From assembly GCA_017590115.1 (NCBI GenBank), contig JAGGNK010011114.1, positions 2,657,733-2,721,732 on the forward strand: DNA of 64,000 bases, in the 5' to 3' direction. Shown here in pieces: positions 25,985 to 39,534 of this stretch; the stretch's first letter is position 1, and each line of letters begins with the position of its first letter. This DNA is from Montifringilla adamsi (lineage: Eukaryota > Chordata > Aves > Passeriformes > Passeridae). The position numbers and the translations under genes were made by a program. The notes under the pieces are model-generated. The model saw nothing but the letters and a program-made list of their open reading frames with translations, was not told the DNA's origin and searched no databases.

Positions 25985-26215
25985 TTGAATAATGATGCCA
26001 TCTGCAGGAGTTTCCCAGCCATCAGCCCTTGTCCCAGAAGACCATTTGTACTTCACAGCATTAATATTCATTAGGTGTAACACCATATGTTGCACAGCAG
26101 GATGCATTGCCAGCAGACTGTTTGTCATAAAGCCAGATTTAATAAAGCATTGTAAAACAAACATTATGATGATAAATACAAAATGACAGGCTAATTAAGA
26201 GAATCTTAATTGCCA
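25985..26215. promoter_or_regulatory. TAAT-rich block, possible conserved noncoding element
   Basis: The block contains 'gcattaatattcattaggtg', 'ggctaattaagagaatctta' and 'attatgatgataaata', a cluster of TAAT/ATTA homeodomain-type cores without simple-repeat character. Such texture is common in developmental enhancers, but the call is inference only; nothing here proves function. Confidence 0.2.
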
Positions 26216-27948
26216 TTTTTCTGTAATAACATTTGTTTAGTGTGTATCTGTCTGGTACTGGTACCTTCCTCGTTCAGCCTTTCACTTTGTATTAGTTCCA
26301 TAAGGGAATCTGTGCCCTGGATGTTTTAAGGCACTTTAATGTTCTGTTGCAACAAATAAATTCAAGATTAATGAATTTTTGCTAGACTGTAGATGTGCAT
26401 AACCATCGACCTCCAATCTTGACGAGTGCAAAGAAATCCAGCCCTGAAATGTAGATTTCAGAGGGGTGTGAGTTTGCTGGGGACACCTCAATGCCCCCTC
26501 TTGAGGGAATAATTTGGCAATGCAGCAGTTGCAATCCTTTTACAGGAGGAGTGCTTTTCAGGGAGCAGCTTAGGTGTCCGTGGCAATTTTCACATTTCAT
26601 TGTGCAGACTGAAAGGCCTCTTTTTTGCCTCCTTCACTAGAGTAGAATTTCATTATTGCTCCGGTGCCCTACACCGGCGACTTCATGGGAGAGGAAGGGA
26701 TTTAAAGGATGTGAAACGATATTGTGAATTAATGCAGGGAAGTGACACCTATTTTTCTTCTTGCTATTACCTTTTTATCATAGCAGTTGCTGCCAGAGTG
26801 TCAGGAAATTAATAGCTCCATCTTCAAACCTGTCAAGGTGGCGAGTTAGAAAACTTTCAGAAACTCTTGGAAAAGTAAGATGGAGAAATAAAATCCTGTA
26901 CCATACAATGTGTGTATCCAGACAGTTGCCTGACTCTATTATATGATGAAGACAAAAAACTCATATGGGATGTTTGCCCATCATAGATGGGCTTGTAATT
27001 GGATTTTAGTCTTCATCTTAGTGAGGTCTTCTCTTCCACAGGTGTAATTTTTAGTCTAATGTAGATTTGGGGTTTTGCCTCTGTGTACAATTTTGTTGTT
27101 ACCATAACCAAAACCAGGTACAAGACTGAAAGCCAGGGGAAGGAAAGCCCCCAACTCTTTGATTATAGGGACATACTTTGAATTTTACCACCACAACTTT
27201 CTGTATGGATCCTTAAACATGTCACTCATTTCACAAAACAAACTATCGTCCTTAAGGGGGAAAAAAAAAAAAAGGTAAAAAGTGCCCAGAAGTTTATAAG
27301 TCATTAATTCATTTTAGCAATATTTATTTTGCTATTGTACCTCAAATGGAATTTTTAATGTACCTTGACTTGTAGATTTTGAAACAATAGTGTTTCAGAA
27401 GCTGGATGGCACTTGCTTTTTTTTTTTTTGAGGTTTGGTTTGGAGTGTTTTTGCCTGTGTTATTTACATTTTTTTTTCTATTTAATTTGTGTTAAACCTG
27501 CAACTGAAGCACAGAATAAGTGTGACATGTCTTGAGCAATAAAAGAGATTTTTTTTTGTGGGTTTTTTTTTTTTTAATGTTGTTTTTAGTTGGTTGGTTT
27601 GGAGGTTTTCTTCAGTAAGAATTGGTGAAAAGGCTTTTATTCCTTCTGTGAACACTTCCTGGATGGTAATTTACAGTCCTTTCCAGTGTCCCACCTGGAT
27701 CATCTCCCAGCAGTCCCTTATATAGTGCTTTTCTCTTGGTTTTCTCACTGAGTACTTCTTCTTTCTGTACCTGTGGGATTTGACTACACTGCTCAGGTTT
27801 CAATGTTCTCTCCTTAGGACACATAAATTATCAGTGAAGGATTTTCTAGCTTTATCTTGGTTTTGGGGGGTTTTTGACTACTTTCACTCTAGGTTTTAAC
27901 CTTATTACAACTATTACTCTTTCTCATTCCTTGCTGTGCTATCTTCAG

Positions 27949-28013
27949 GTGGCTGTTGGATATTTGACATTGCCTGTGATGAACAATTCACTTTTCATCT
28001 TCCAGAGTATGAG
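27949..28013 (+). other. Candidate exon (65 nt), unproven
   Basis: The acceptor-like end 'ccttgctgtgctatcttcag' precedes it and the donor GAG|GTGAGC follows. Two frames are open across the segment, one reading GCWIFDIACDEQFTFHLPEY. No family is recognised and no partner exon could be identified. Conservation in related birds would decide. Confidence 0.14.
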
Positions 28014-28752
28014 GTGAGCAAAATGTCCACCTCCGCCTTGTGTAGTCTCAATAGGTCTCATCACAAAGGAAGAAAAAGCTCAAAAAATTATTTAAATGAG
28101 AAAAATCTCACTGGATGTCAATTTGTACCACTAGGAAAAGAAAAAAAATGTAGATAGGTTTTATTTGAAACTCTTCTGCAAGAGGCACTGAATGGCAAAA
28201 AACCAAATCATGGTATTTAAATCATCCTGGGATTGTGGGGAGAAGTGGGATGGCCTGGACAAATTAATAATTAATGAGTGCTTTCCCTTCCTCCAAAGGA
28301 TGGCCAGGACAGTCATACTCTGGAGCAGGGAAAATGAGGTAACTGCAGTGAGATGCTGAAGCAGAGGGATTTTTAGGAATCTGGAGATGGAATCTCAAGA
28401 CACATAATGAGCCACCTGATCCTGCTCAGAAATGGTGAATGCTGTGTTTAAAATGTGCATCTTCACCTGACAGCTGTCAAGACTTCAAAATATTTGTGTT
28501 GCAATGCTTTTATAAACATATTTTGTCCTTTAGGACATGGTAATTTTCATGGCCAAGGGGCAAAAATTATCAGTTCACAGACTCTGGTTCAGGAAAGTGG
28601 TTCAGCACCTTGGGAGTTGAGTGGTGAATAAATACACCTCTTCTGCTACTCTCATTTATTCCAAGTAGCAACCATACTTTCTTCTGTCCTCATACTTTCC
28701 TCTAGTGATGTGATCAAAAATTGAGAGGCAGATGTTGGATTTAAGGTGCTAT

Positions 28753-28796
28753 TCTGGCCCTCCTGACATCAGTGGGAGTTTTTATTCAGAGCAGGG
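28753..28796. repeat. Possible third trace of a 'gacatcagtggga' repeat
   Basis: 'tctggccctcctgacatcag' followed by 'tgggagtttttattcagagc' resembles the 'gacttcagtgggagtt' motif of old sauropsid palindromic repeats, with a 'tggccc' end. The match is short, so confidence is low. Confidence 0.3.
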
Positions 28797-29394
28797 AGTG
28801 TGTACTCATATATTGTGGGCTGGAAACTTGTTTGTGGTTGTGGCCCATTTGTGTTTTGTGTGTGTTTTCAGTAGTTTCATATTGAGAAATCCCAGTGTGA
28901 GTTTCCTCTATACAAAAGATTATCTGTCTGTGAGTGGTGACTTACCAAAATCTTCTCAGTTCTGACCCTGTTCAGCTAAGAAGAATGTGTGGTATATGCT
29001 AAGAACAGATTCCTGAGAGCTTTTAGACAAAACATTTTCAGTAGATCAGTGTTTCTTGCTTGTTTTGGCACCTTTGTCATCTTAATCTCTTGAATAAGTA
29101 ACAGCAAGCACGGCTGATTTTTTCATATTTAACACACCAGTGAAGAGAAAAGAAAAGAAAAAGTTGTTTGCCTTTCCATAACAGACAAGTAAAGTCGTGC
29201 TCCATTGCTGAATCTGTCTTTGGCAAAAAGATTTTTAACAGAGTGACTGAGGATAATTAAAAAATTAGCAACTGAGTACATGCAAGCATATAGGGCCTGG
29301 GAAATAAGTAGCAGTAAAGAAATGAGGGAGAATCACAGTGGCAGTGATCCTGTTCTTTGATTTGTGGCCTCAAAGTTCAATAGATATGATTTAC

Positions 29395-29431
29395 AAAAAA
29401 AAAAAAAAACTACCAAAAAAAAACCCCAGAC
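29395..29431. repeat. A-rich tract
   Basis: Two A-runs (15 and 9 A) are separated by 'ctacc', then 'cccc'. It resembles the A/C tract at 54.1 kb on a small scale. Confidence 0.85.
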
Positions 29432-30239
29432 AAATAAAAGCCTAGATAAAGATCAGAGCTGAGTACTATAGAAGTGCTGTGCATGTCTTTCAAAGGGAGT
29501 TAACCTTATTTCCCTCATAATTCTGTGTCATACTCATAGTACACATAGTAATGTGTGTGTTGTCATCTGGGCAGCTCTGAAGATGACAGAAATGTCACCT
29601 CTCTTCCCCTTTGCCTCTGCAATGTCTGTGACATCCAGGCTTCACACCAGCACAGGCCTCACTTCCAGAGGATGTGCAAGCCTTCATTTGTTAAAAGGCA
29701 TCCAGGAAAATCACTATAAAATGCAATTTATTAAGTCAGGCTCAGAAAGTCTGAGCTGCAGACAGGTGGAAGCCACAGGAATTATTGGGGAGACAGGAGT
29801 GGTGCCGGACCCTTATTTTGACTTGGTGCTGCTGCTCTGCCACCGACTAATGGTGTTGGAGAGCTGCTGGGTGGCCATGGCTGGATGAGCTGGTGCTTCC
29901 GAAGCTCATTTTCCTCCTAACTGGACTTTTGGAACGGAGGAAGAGTGGTCCTTGCTGAGCAGCCCCTCAGGGGTGACCAAGGAGTGATGCCCTGACCTCT
30001 GGACAGGCCTTGTTGGCCAGAGGGGAGTCCCTTCCACCTTTCACTGCCAGCTTTTGGCTCAGCACAGCTTCTAAAACACCTGGCAGCACAGGCAGGCAGT
30101 GAACAGTGCTCCAGCTTGTTATTTCCAAGGGCTCAAAGTATAAATCACCTTTGCCAAATGAGATCAAAGTGAAGCATGATGAAATGGAGCAGGTATCTGA
30201 AAAGATTTTATAAAGATCTTTGGGTTATTTATTTCCAGG

Positions 30240-30297
30240 CCAGCTGGGGAGGCTGAGAATAAAGCATCCAGCTGGGGAGGCTAAGAGAATAAAGCAT
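30240..30297. repeat. 28/30-bp tandem duplication
   Basis: The unit 'ccagctggggaggctgagaa' plus 'taaagcat' at 30240-30267 is repeated at 30268-30297 with a G-to-A change and a two-base insertion ('ctaagagaat' versus 'ctgagaat'). Confidence 0.9.
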
Positions 30298-33200
30298 CCA
30301 GAAGTCAGATTTAGGGTTCATAAACATCTTCTGCTGTTATGATTTTAATCCTAAAAAATTATATTGAACATTAGCAAGGGATTTGCACACAGAGAAGAAA
30401 AGCTGTGCTGTAAGAAAGCTTTTCTGAGTTACACTAAACACTTAACACCAGGAAGAAATGCCATCAGTTTGTGACTAGTTTTTTAAACTATTCAGGAACA
30501 GCCATGGGGATTTGGATTAAGGTTTATACACAATGACATTCTGTGCTAAGTTTCAATCTTGGAGGGACTGATGTTAAAATCACTGTGTCATGTGATTACA
30601 GGACATGAAGGTGTGTGCTAGAAAAGGAATGAGAGGCAGAAAGGAAAATCATTAACTTCAGGAAATAACTGTGAGCTTCAGTGTCTCCATGCAAGCAATG
30701 ATGTTAGGAAGGAACTAAGAGGAGAGGCATAAAATGGTTAGATGCAATTATAAATTTATGTTAAATGAAAACATTTAGGATGTCAAATGGTACCAGTGAG
30801 ATCCAGACTATCCCGTTTCCTCACTCTAAAATTACTTATGTTTTATACACATAGCAGACACTTGCTTGAATTTGAATTTCATCTGATCTGGTAATATTTT
30901 TGCAGCAAGAAAACAGCAAGTCTGTAGTCTAAGCAGATCAGTAAACAATAAATTCATTACAAACAAAAAACTCAGCTTAGAATAAAATAGCCAAAATCCT
31001 AAATGGACATTATTCTTAAATTTGTCTTTGATTACTTATGCTCTCAGCATCCTCTTGTGCATTTGTTGGAGAAGGTCTGGCTAGGTGTTTTCACATCTGT
31101 CAGCAGAGCCAGCCCCTAAATGTGGAGTGCAGCACTTGGGAACACTTTGCAATGATCCCCAGAGGACCTTTGGCCTGCAAAAAGCAAAGAAAGGATTAGG
31201 TGGACCCACAAATGCATCACTTTATTTTCATCTGCAAGAGGAACAGCATTGCTCCAGCTCGGTCCCACATGCTCCATTGCTTTGGACAATGATCTTGCCA
31301 GACTGTAACTACTGCTGTGTTTGAGAGGTAGAAGTGTTATATTTAGAAATCCTCCAGGCAAAGTCAGAACTTGAAGGATATATTCTGAATTACTTTAGTA
31401 AATATTTTTCTTCTGTTGTAATAAATGAAAAAAGAAAAAATAAAACAAACCACCAAACAACAACAAAAATCCTTTAATAACTTAAATAAGTGGCTTGGAA
31501 GAAAAATCAGAAAATGCACTGCAAAAGGAGAGGCACATTAACATGGGTGGTGCTGCAAGGGATAGAGGGAGATTTAGCAAATCTGGATAGGCAAGGAGAC
31601 CTCTGGCAACAAACACCCTAAAATAATCATTGTATGGTTTTATATGTGGGAACTTTTAGGAGTTGTTTCTAATAATTTTGTCAATACTTATATCTGGTGT
31701 GGTGCTGCATGAGAGAAGAGTTCCTTACAGTGGGACAGTTTTTACTGTTCAAAATATGAAGTGGCTTAGATCAGAGTCAGATCCTCAGTAGGCAATTAAG
31801 CCTTTCAGAATTTAAATATTGTAATGAAAATGAAGTCTCCAAACTGCACTTTCAGTTGGAGATTGGTTCTCCTTTTTTCCCCAATTCTGGATGTCTTCAG
31901 AGGCTTCCAGATAACAGTTCAGCATCCTGCCTAGACAATTGTTTCTTAAACAAGTGCTTTGTTTTGAAAACTGCTGGAACTGTGATGCACATGTGTGATT
32001 TTAAACAGAAAGTTAGCAGATACAAGCTTAGTGTGGTGGCAGTAACTGAGGGAAGCTTTTGACTTGCCGACCTACAATACTTGTTCTTTATTCATTCATT
32101 CATATAAATATTCTGTTTAGTGTCTATTTTGAAAACACTGAGTTAGTCTGAAACAAAGCTGGAATATTTTTAAGGCCTGTGTAGTTCTCCATACTCAAAA
32201 GAAAAAGTTTGGGGATGATTTTTAAAGGGAGGAAGGGGAATCTTCAGAAACTCCCTCACATTTACATGCTGGTGGAGACCTGAGCTTTAAGGCACTTGGT
32301 CACATGAATAGAGGAACACTTGGCTGCCTGATTGTTTTCTGTAAACTCTGGCCTAATTGCTCTCCTTTGCTATTGAGTCATGAATTCTTCATCTATTTGC
32401 TGCCACTAAAACCAGTTTTGTCTTTTTATGAAGGGATGAGAGCACTTTTTCAATTAAAAAGAGAAAATTTTGGACTTGACTATTTTTTTTCCCTTTGGTT
32501 TGGTTGGGGTTTTTCATTGGGTGTTTTGTGTGTATGTGTGTGTAAGATTTGTTTGGTTGTTGGGGATTTTTTCCCCTTCTTTTTTGTGTATTACTGAAAA
32601 ATTACACCACTTAAAAGCACCCCTGCTAATTATAAATTTCAGCCTTTTCCTTCCTGTGGCAGACAAGAATGAAATACAAGTCCACAGGTAACAAACACGC
32701 CAGTAACTTGTCGGTGCACAACACTTAAAGAGCTTTCATTGGATATCCATCTTCAAAGTGCCTTGTAAACAGTGACAGGCAGCGTGGTTGAATGAATTCA
32801 TCTCTGCTGAGAAGCATTGGCTTGATTAGATAATCATCTAGTTTCTTTTATGCCACAGGGCATTTCACCTTTAGTCTTCAGCTGTTGGCTTCTGGAGAGA
32901 AATATAAATTACTGGACTGTGATTTTTCCCACATATATTCATTGTGGTCCCTGATAAATCTTCTGAACCTTCTTAATTCCCTGTCTGGCCTCAGGTATGC
33001 TCCTTTTCCATGAAAATCTTCAAAGATATCTTTTTTTCCCTTTGTGAAAAGGAAAGGGAGAAGCAGAATGAGCAGCAGTGCTGCAGCATCACCTTCCCTG
33101 CCAGGTCTGTCCTGCAGGTCCCAGCTGGCAGAGGCACCAATACAGCCTGGGCACAGCTTTGTCCCTTGTCCCCAAGGTGCCTCTGCACCACCTGAAGCTG

Positions 33201-35724
33201 AGATTTATTGCTGGAAGGGTGGAATCTGTTCCAGGGGCGCAGCTTGGAGTTGCTTATTCAGGAATAAGTATCTTATCCCAGCACCTGGGGAGTAGCTGGA
33301 TTGTTTTCCCAAGCTTGCCCCTTTTGACCACAAAGCCAGGCCCAAGGGGGATTTGCTGCTCTCATATCTTGTGCTAAGACTCTGGAAAGTTTGCCAGAAG
33401 AAAGAGGTAATAATTTTTTTTTTTTTTTCTGTGAAAGCTGCCTGGAGACATTGCTCTGTATTTCTGTTTTGCACCCCTCTGAGCAAAGAAAATCATTGTA
33501 GTATTGTGGGAGGAAGAGACTTCTGCTGTTCAAAGCCTTCCTGCTCCTGGCCTTCTCCCCTGGCTGATTCTGCCAGGAAAGGAGCCAGGGAGTGCAATCC
33601 CACATCTGCACTGGGACAGTGACTTGGAACCCCTTTACAAGTGATGCTGCTGCCACAGAGGGTAGAGCCCTAGGGAAAGAGTGATTTCCAGAAAATATTG
33701 GGTTTGCTGCTCTGTCCCTGGATTCCTGGAGGCTCCCACATCATCTCTTGCCATGCACATGGGCGCTACTGGTTTCCAGCAGTAGCAATCACAATTCCTC
33801 TAAGATTGCTCTTTGGGATTGCTTTGCTATCAAAATGTTTCCTCTAAAATTCTCCTAGTTGCAGACTGAGACTTGTCTATCTCTCCTTCTGTCTGCAGTG
33901 AGTTTGGAAAATGAACTCTGTGCCTCCAGTTTCCAGTAAAACCTGATGTGGCAATAAATAATGAACTGTCCCTGAAGCCAGTTAAAATAAATAAGTCTTA
34001 AAATGTCTAATTAAAAATCAATCCAACAGCTCATACCTGCATTTATTTCCTTCCAATAGATCCAGATTTAATCTCTAGAGCATAAATAATCTTTCCTCTG
34101 ATGATATTTAGAATAGGGCATTATGTATATTTTCTATGAACTGTATTTCAAATATTGATGCCCACTTCCTACATCCAAATATCATGTCATTGTATCATCA
34201 GCAAAGGTAGCAGCAAGCAAAGTTTATACATTTAAGGAAGTAATTTTAGGGTTTTTTTTTCCCTCTAAATGTAATTCTCATTGTCCAATATTGCTAAAAC
34301 AAATGGGCTATAGCTTCTCACAGAGGGGCATGTTTTTAGCATTTGGCTTTCGGGGAGATTCCCAGGCGCTTTCACATGAAGTCAGCATCTCACCCTCAGC
34401 TTTTACAGATGGAAAAGCTGGGATCCAGAATGGGAAGCGGCTGGCCTAAGGTTTCTCCAAAACCCTTGGAAAGCCCCTCAGTTCCCCTCCAGCCCATTAA
34501 TTTCAGGCAGCTGCCAAGCAGCAGATCCTTATTTGTGTTGCAGCAGCACTTAGCAACCTGCGCTGGGGTGCTGCCCCAGCCAGCAGTGACCATCCCTATT
34601 TGTGTGCCTTGAGCCCAAACAGCTGCAGCCAGGAGCCAAGAGAGGATGGAAAAGTGTTGAAGTGACACGTCTAAAACCAGACCTCAGGGAAGCAAGCAAC
34701 CTCAGCAGGAAGTTCTTGAATTTCAGCCACTGGACGGTGATTTCTGCTTTGGTGTTAGGAAAATATCCCTCAGCTCCCATGGGGTGAGCCTGCAGCTCTC
34801 AGGGGGCTGGGGAGGGCAGAACACAAACTGCTGGCAAGAGGGTGCTTGTTCTGGTCATGAATTGCCTCAGGAATTGGTTGTCATGTTCCAGTTTATCACA
34901 GCATGTTGAGGAATTCTGCTTTCTTTCAATGGTCTGCATGTATTGTATGTGCTAAGCTGAGATTTTTTCCTTGGAAGAAATGCAGCGATGGTTCAGCAAC
35001 ACAACAGGCACCAAATGTTGTCTGCAAAAGAGCAACTCCCTGGTTTTTTTCCATCTCACCTTTTCTAGCAGCTGTTTTATTTTCTTTCTGCTGTCACAAG
35101 ACAGTAGCTTATTTACCCTGGAAATAAATGTCAGCTCAGTGGCTACAATCCTTTCCTCGTAATTTTTGAACAGTAACTGATCCAGTTTGATAAAAATTCT
35201 CCATGTTCTCATCAGTCAAAAATAGTCCTCTCATCAGACATGTATTTTTGGATAGCTCTAATCATGACTGACTTGGTCAGATGCCTAACTGCTAATTTAA
35301 ATAGAACCATGTCCTTTTAACATCTGAATTGCAGTAAGTCACTAAAAGGAAAACAAAATCTGTCTTCAATGTTTTGCAGTAAAAATAAAAAATTGAAAAA
35401 TTTAAGGGCCTTCCATTCCCTCATGAAGTCAGACAGCAAAATCCTCTGCCCCAGCATTTGGTAAGTTTTTTTCCTTAATTTGTATGCATTTTCTTAAAAT
35501 CAGCTGCAGTTGTGTTCTTCCTGGACTGATGACCATCACTTGAAGTTAACAAGAAAACAGACGTGTTGGACGGGTTTTGTGTGACTCTGATGCGGATATT
35601 TGCAGTGGAAATTAAATAATGAAAACTCTGCTCAGGCATGGTTCCACCATTTGATGGGAGTAATTGTTTCACTGCCTTGTCAGGTTGCTTTAACACAGCA
35701 AGGAGGCTTGGCCAGGAGCAGGAT

Positions 35725-35757
35725 GGTGTTTGCCAGGGGAGGTTCAAGCTGGACATT
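35725..35757 (+). mobile_element. Possible tiny CR1 remnant
   Basis: The string 'gccaggggaggttcaagctg' followed by 'gacatt' matches a well-conserved stretch of the CR1 ORF2 tail, where 'ccaggggaggttcaggttgg' is usual. The flanks do not continue the match clearly, although 'aggaggttcaggtcaggcaa' at about 35808-35827 is loosely similar. It may be a very old fragment or chance. The + frame running through it (35600-35992, 130 codons) has no other recognisable content. Confidence 0.45.
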
Positions 35758-37987
35758 CCCCTTCTGGCAAGGTGCAGTCACCACACTGGTGCCTATTTGG
35801 ACCAACAGGAGGTTCAGGTCAGGCAATAGGAGCTGTCAGAAGGAAGAAAAAAGGTTCTTTCCCAGCTCTGTGACTGAGGACAGCCTGTCCTTTACAGATC
35901 TCCCTCTCCCCACCTGCATTCCCCCACAGCTCAATTACCCATTAAGGTTTTTAAGAGAAACAGAATGGCAATTAAGCTCAGTGCAGCGGTGAGAAAGCGG
36001 TGGAAGCTGTGGGCTTGCTGAGAAATCTATCCATAAATGAGTTAACTGCACAAATAATTCCAGCTAATTAGAGGTGTGCATTCCCCAAATAACTTGATTC
36101 TCTCATTTACTTAATTGAGTTGATGGTTGCTCTGGGATGGAGGAGCAACTGTGCAGTGGCTATTGCAGTAAGTATCACTTTGACTAAATCTGTTCAAACA
36201 GTCCAGACTTTTTCTGTTAACTTGGAATTTGCAGCAGTATCAAGAAAACTGTTGCTTTGCATTTGTTTTTGGTGTAGTTTGTTTGTTTTTTTTTAAATTA
36301 CATTATTGTGTTCAATATTTTAGAAGATGAAGGTAAGGTAAATTCCATTTACAATTCTCAAGTTTAGCTGAAAAGTGGAAACTATAAATAAGGATTGTTG
36401 ATTAGAGAAGTGGGGTCTTTTTTTCACACTTCAGAGAAATACTGACAGGACTAACAACTTTCCAAATGGTAAAACTGCCATGCTTGGACAACAAATCTAG
36501 GTACTGCCTATGGTCTAAGGAAGCTTCTTTAGAGTTACACAATTTAGGATCTTTCCCTAGATGAAAAAACTGAAGACAATCAGCAAGCTTTGCTGGTGAG
36601 ATGATTTTTCCCTAAATGATGAGAGAGAGGCTTCAAACAGCCTCAGATTTTTCAGCTTGTTTGACCTTGTCCCTCCTCTTTTTTAAATGACCTCTCAGCC
36701 TCAGCATCCAACTTTTTGTTCCATGTTCTAACAGCTTGAACAGAGCCACACCAACCACTGGGCATCAGTGAAACATCTTTTCTGTTTGTTTCCTTGTCCT
36801 GCTTTCTTAATTATATAAAAGAATAAGCATAAAAATACTGCTGGTACTGAAAGCATCCCCTTTCAAGAAGAATAAATTTCAATTCCTGCTTTGTGTTAGG
36901 ACCAAGCGAGAGGAAACTTGACCAAGATTTTTGTTCTCTAGTGTAACGCTTGCTGGTCAAGCATTTCCATTTTGACACTCAAGGATTTGGGATGTCAATG
37001 AACACTTTTAAAAAAAGGAGAGAAATTAAATATGAGTAGCAAACTTGAAAGAAACAGTCAGTAGACACCTTTTTCTTTAGGAGAAGTAAAGTTGGAAAGG
37101 TGCTTCTGTTCTCTATTTCCTTGGAATCACTAAAGCACTAGTCTTTTGCTAAAGAAATAATTTAAGTACAAGGTAATAGCCACAGAGCTGTTTGTCATTA
37201 GCTTGTACCTGCTAATAAACAGGGAAATCCATCTGTTATGGAGTCACTTTCCTAATGGACCTTCAAAGAGGTGCTCCCCATGTCAGTGTTCACAGGGAAA
37301 ATAAGGAGATTGCCAGGCCACCCAAGCCCTTTGCAAACAGAAGATTTGTTCAAGGAAACCTCAAAAGGGTCCAACACAATTTCTCTCTATTGTGCTATTA
37401 CTTCACCAGCAAAACTTTTCCTCTGTTATTTTGATTCTCACCCTCTCCCAGTGTTAGATCCTCATGGAAACTCCATTTCTGCTCAGTCCTGCACTTATTT
37501 TTCTTCCCCTTGTTGTTCTTCCTCTGTTTATTTTTCTTTTCACTGTTGTATTTCCTACTGGCACCGGTGATGTAAATCAGTGGGTGGGTTTGAGGCAGGG
37601 CCATTTTGTATTCTCATGGACATGGGAACATTTCTCTTCAAGCAGAAGAGCAGTGTCGCTAATTTGGCACATTGCTGAGACTTTAGTTAGTTTCTAGATT
37701 TTTTCTTTTTTAATTGGATTTGAGCTTCAGCAGATGTTGGAAAGCAAATAAACCATATGCAATGGTTGTTAGACATTACTCATGGTGTAATCCCTTTATC
37801 CAAATACAAAAGTTAAACATGTGAAACCATATCCTTAGATAACTGCAGAAGTGCAGCTCATACTCAGCCACCACCACGTAATTCCCTTCATTATTTGTGC
37901 AGCACATCCTCTCTGAAGGAAGGTGGGCAGACAGGGGGAAGATGGATTCATGACTGTGCTTTAAAATAAATGTCAGCTAACCACAAA

Positions 37988-38056
37988 GGGTCAAATTCAT
38001 TGCTGATGTAACACTGCTGACTTCAGTGGATTTACACTGGGGATTAATGCAGCCCT
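37988..38056. repeat. Likely ancient palindromic repeat trace
   Basis: The stretch carries 'tcaaattcattgctgatgta', then 'actgctgacttcagtgga', then 'tttacactggggattaatgc', closing with 'agccc'. The two halves around 'tgacttca' are imperfect reverse complements, about 10 of 15 positions on each side. This layout, with 'gacttcagtgga' at the centre and GTAA/TTAC on the flanks, resembles old palindromic MITE-like repeats common in reptile and bird genomes. The family name is not assigned. Confidence 0.4.
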
Positions 38057-39534
38057 TTCTCTAATATATGTGTTCAGGGGGGAGGAAGATGGTTTTTATA
38101 TAGATTCAGCACAAGATCTGCTGGCATAAAAACAACCCAAATGGAATTGTTCCCTTCTCAAACATCTGTTAGCATCAACGTCCAAATCCTGTGTATCTGC
38201 CACAGGTTGTTATAATCGAGCTGCATTACATTAACAAAAATACAATAACCATTTGGTCTCTACTTTAAACAAGAGCTTATGAAAATGGCTTTCAGGTGGA
38301 GGGAGTGGTGATTTGGCAGCCTTCTCTTGGCAGGGCTGTGGATTGCACATGAGGGAAAGTTGTTTGGTGGTAGAGCAGACAAATTGCTTAACAATTAATA
38401 AAAATAATGCCTTGTGTTTCTGCACGACAAGGTGCTGCGTAGGAATTCTCCTCTCCCCAGCTGCTCTCCACTAATAAAACATAGTCAGCTCTGTAGGTTT
38501 TTTAATCACACACAATGAAGTGGAACAGTGCTTTAAAATGGGGTAACACTGGATATTTGCACAAGCAAAACTGGATTTGTAACATGGGTTACAAATCTAA
38601 TTTCCCTAGACTGCCCTGCTTTTGAAAGTCTTTGCAGCCCCACATCAGTCAACACAGTTGCTTTTGGGTTTCTTCTGTTTCATTTAAGTTTCTAAGAGTT
38701 TTCTCCTAAGTGATTAACCAATATAATAGACTGTGTAGGAAATTATTGCAGAAATCAGCTGCATCCTTTTAGGAATTGTATGAGTATGTTTTCATCTGAA
38801 TCAGAGCAGATTTAATATCTTAAATCTTATTTTACAAGGCAACGGAGACTCCACAAGCCAAAGTGTGGTGCAAAGTGATAAAAGGCTCAAAAATTTCTTC
38901 TTAAAATCGGAGGTATATGTTTGTTCTGAACATATGATGAGATCTTAATTCTGGGGCTTCTTGTGGAAGACACAAACTTTGTCAGGCTGCAAATCAGATG
39001 GGGAAAATTTTTCTTTGTTTTCTGTTAAGCGAGATTTAGGTTTATTCTGTTGAAATAACTAAACTAAATCTCCTTCTGGGAGAATGTCACATCAGCTGCT
39101 CTGGGGTTGTTTGCTCTTCATGCTCTTGGCTCCACTGGACCTCTACAATGTCCTCTCTGAAGTACAACAAACCAGTTTTCTTCTCTTACTGAGAACATTT
39201 TCTATGTTTTACTGTGTTCTGGAAGTTTTCCTTCCTGAATCTCTTTCTGCACCCCATTTTGAAAGTGGAGGTTGTTTTCCTTGGGAGAAAACAGAAATTT
39301 CTTGGAATTGCTGCACTGTTGGCAGATGTCAACTTTTTAGAAAAGAAATCCAGGTTCCTGGATGTAATTTTCCTTCTTAGTATAGTGTGTGATTCTCATA
39401 GCACTGATGATGTTTTATCAAAGGTAATTAGAAGCAAGATACTGTGTGAGGATTTCCTCTTTTTGGGAAGATATAATTGAATATTTGTACGACACACTCA
39501 GCATTTTCCTGGAATTAATCCCCAGAGTTTCACA

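Larger units (their letters stand above)
18001..39534. other. No gene seen; unique noncoding DNA, some regulatory-like texture
   Basis: This stretch holds the short tandem repeats at 24.1 and 30.2 kb, the three old palindromic-repeat traces, two TAAT- or motif-rich blocks and most of the low-confidence exon candidates. The frames at 18576-19016 (-), 23359-23763 (-), 33273-33656 (-) and 35600-35992 (+) show no family resemblance. Two half-CRE-like TGATGTCA copies lie at 18030-18037 and 18045-18052. Confidence 0.7.

Noticed and set aside
36329..36337. Nine-base microexon AAGATGAAG between 'atattttag' and 'gtaaggtaa'
   Set aside because: It is too short to distinguish from chance without transcript evidence.
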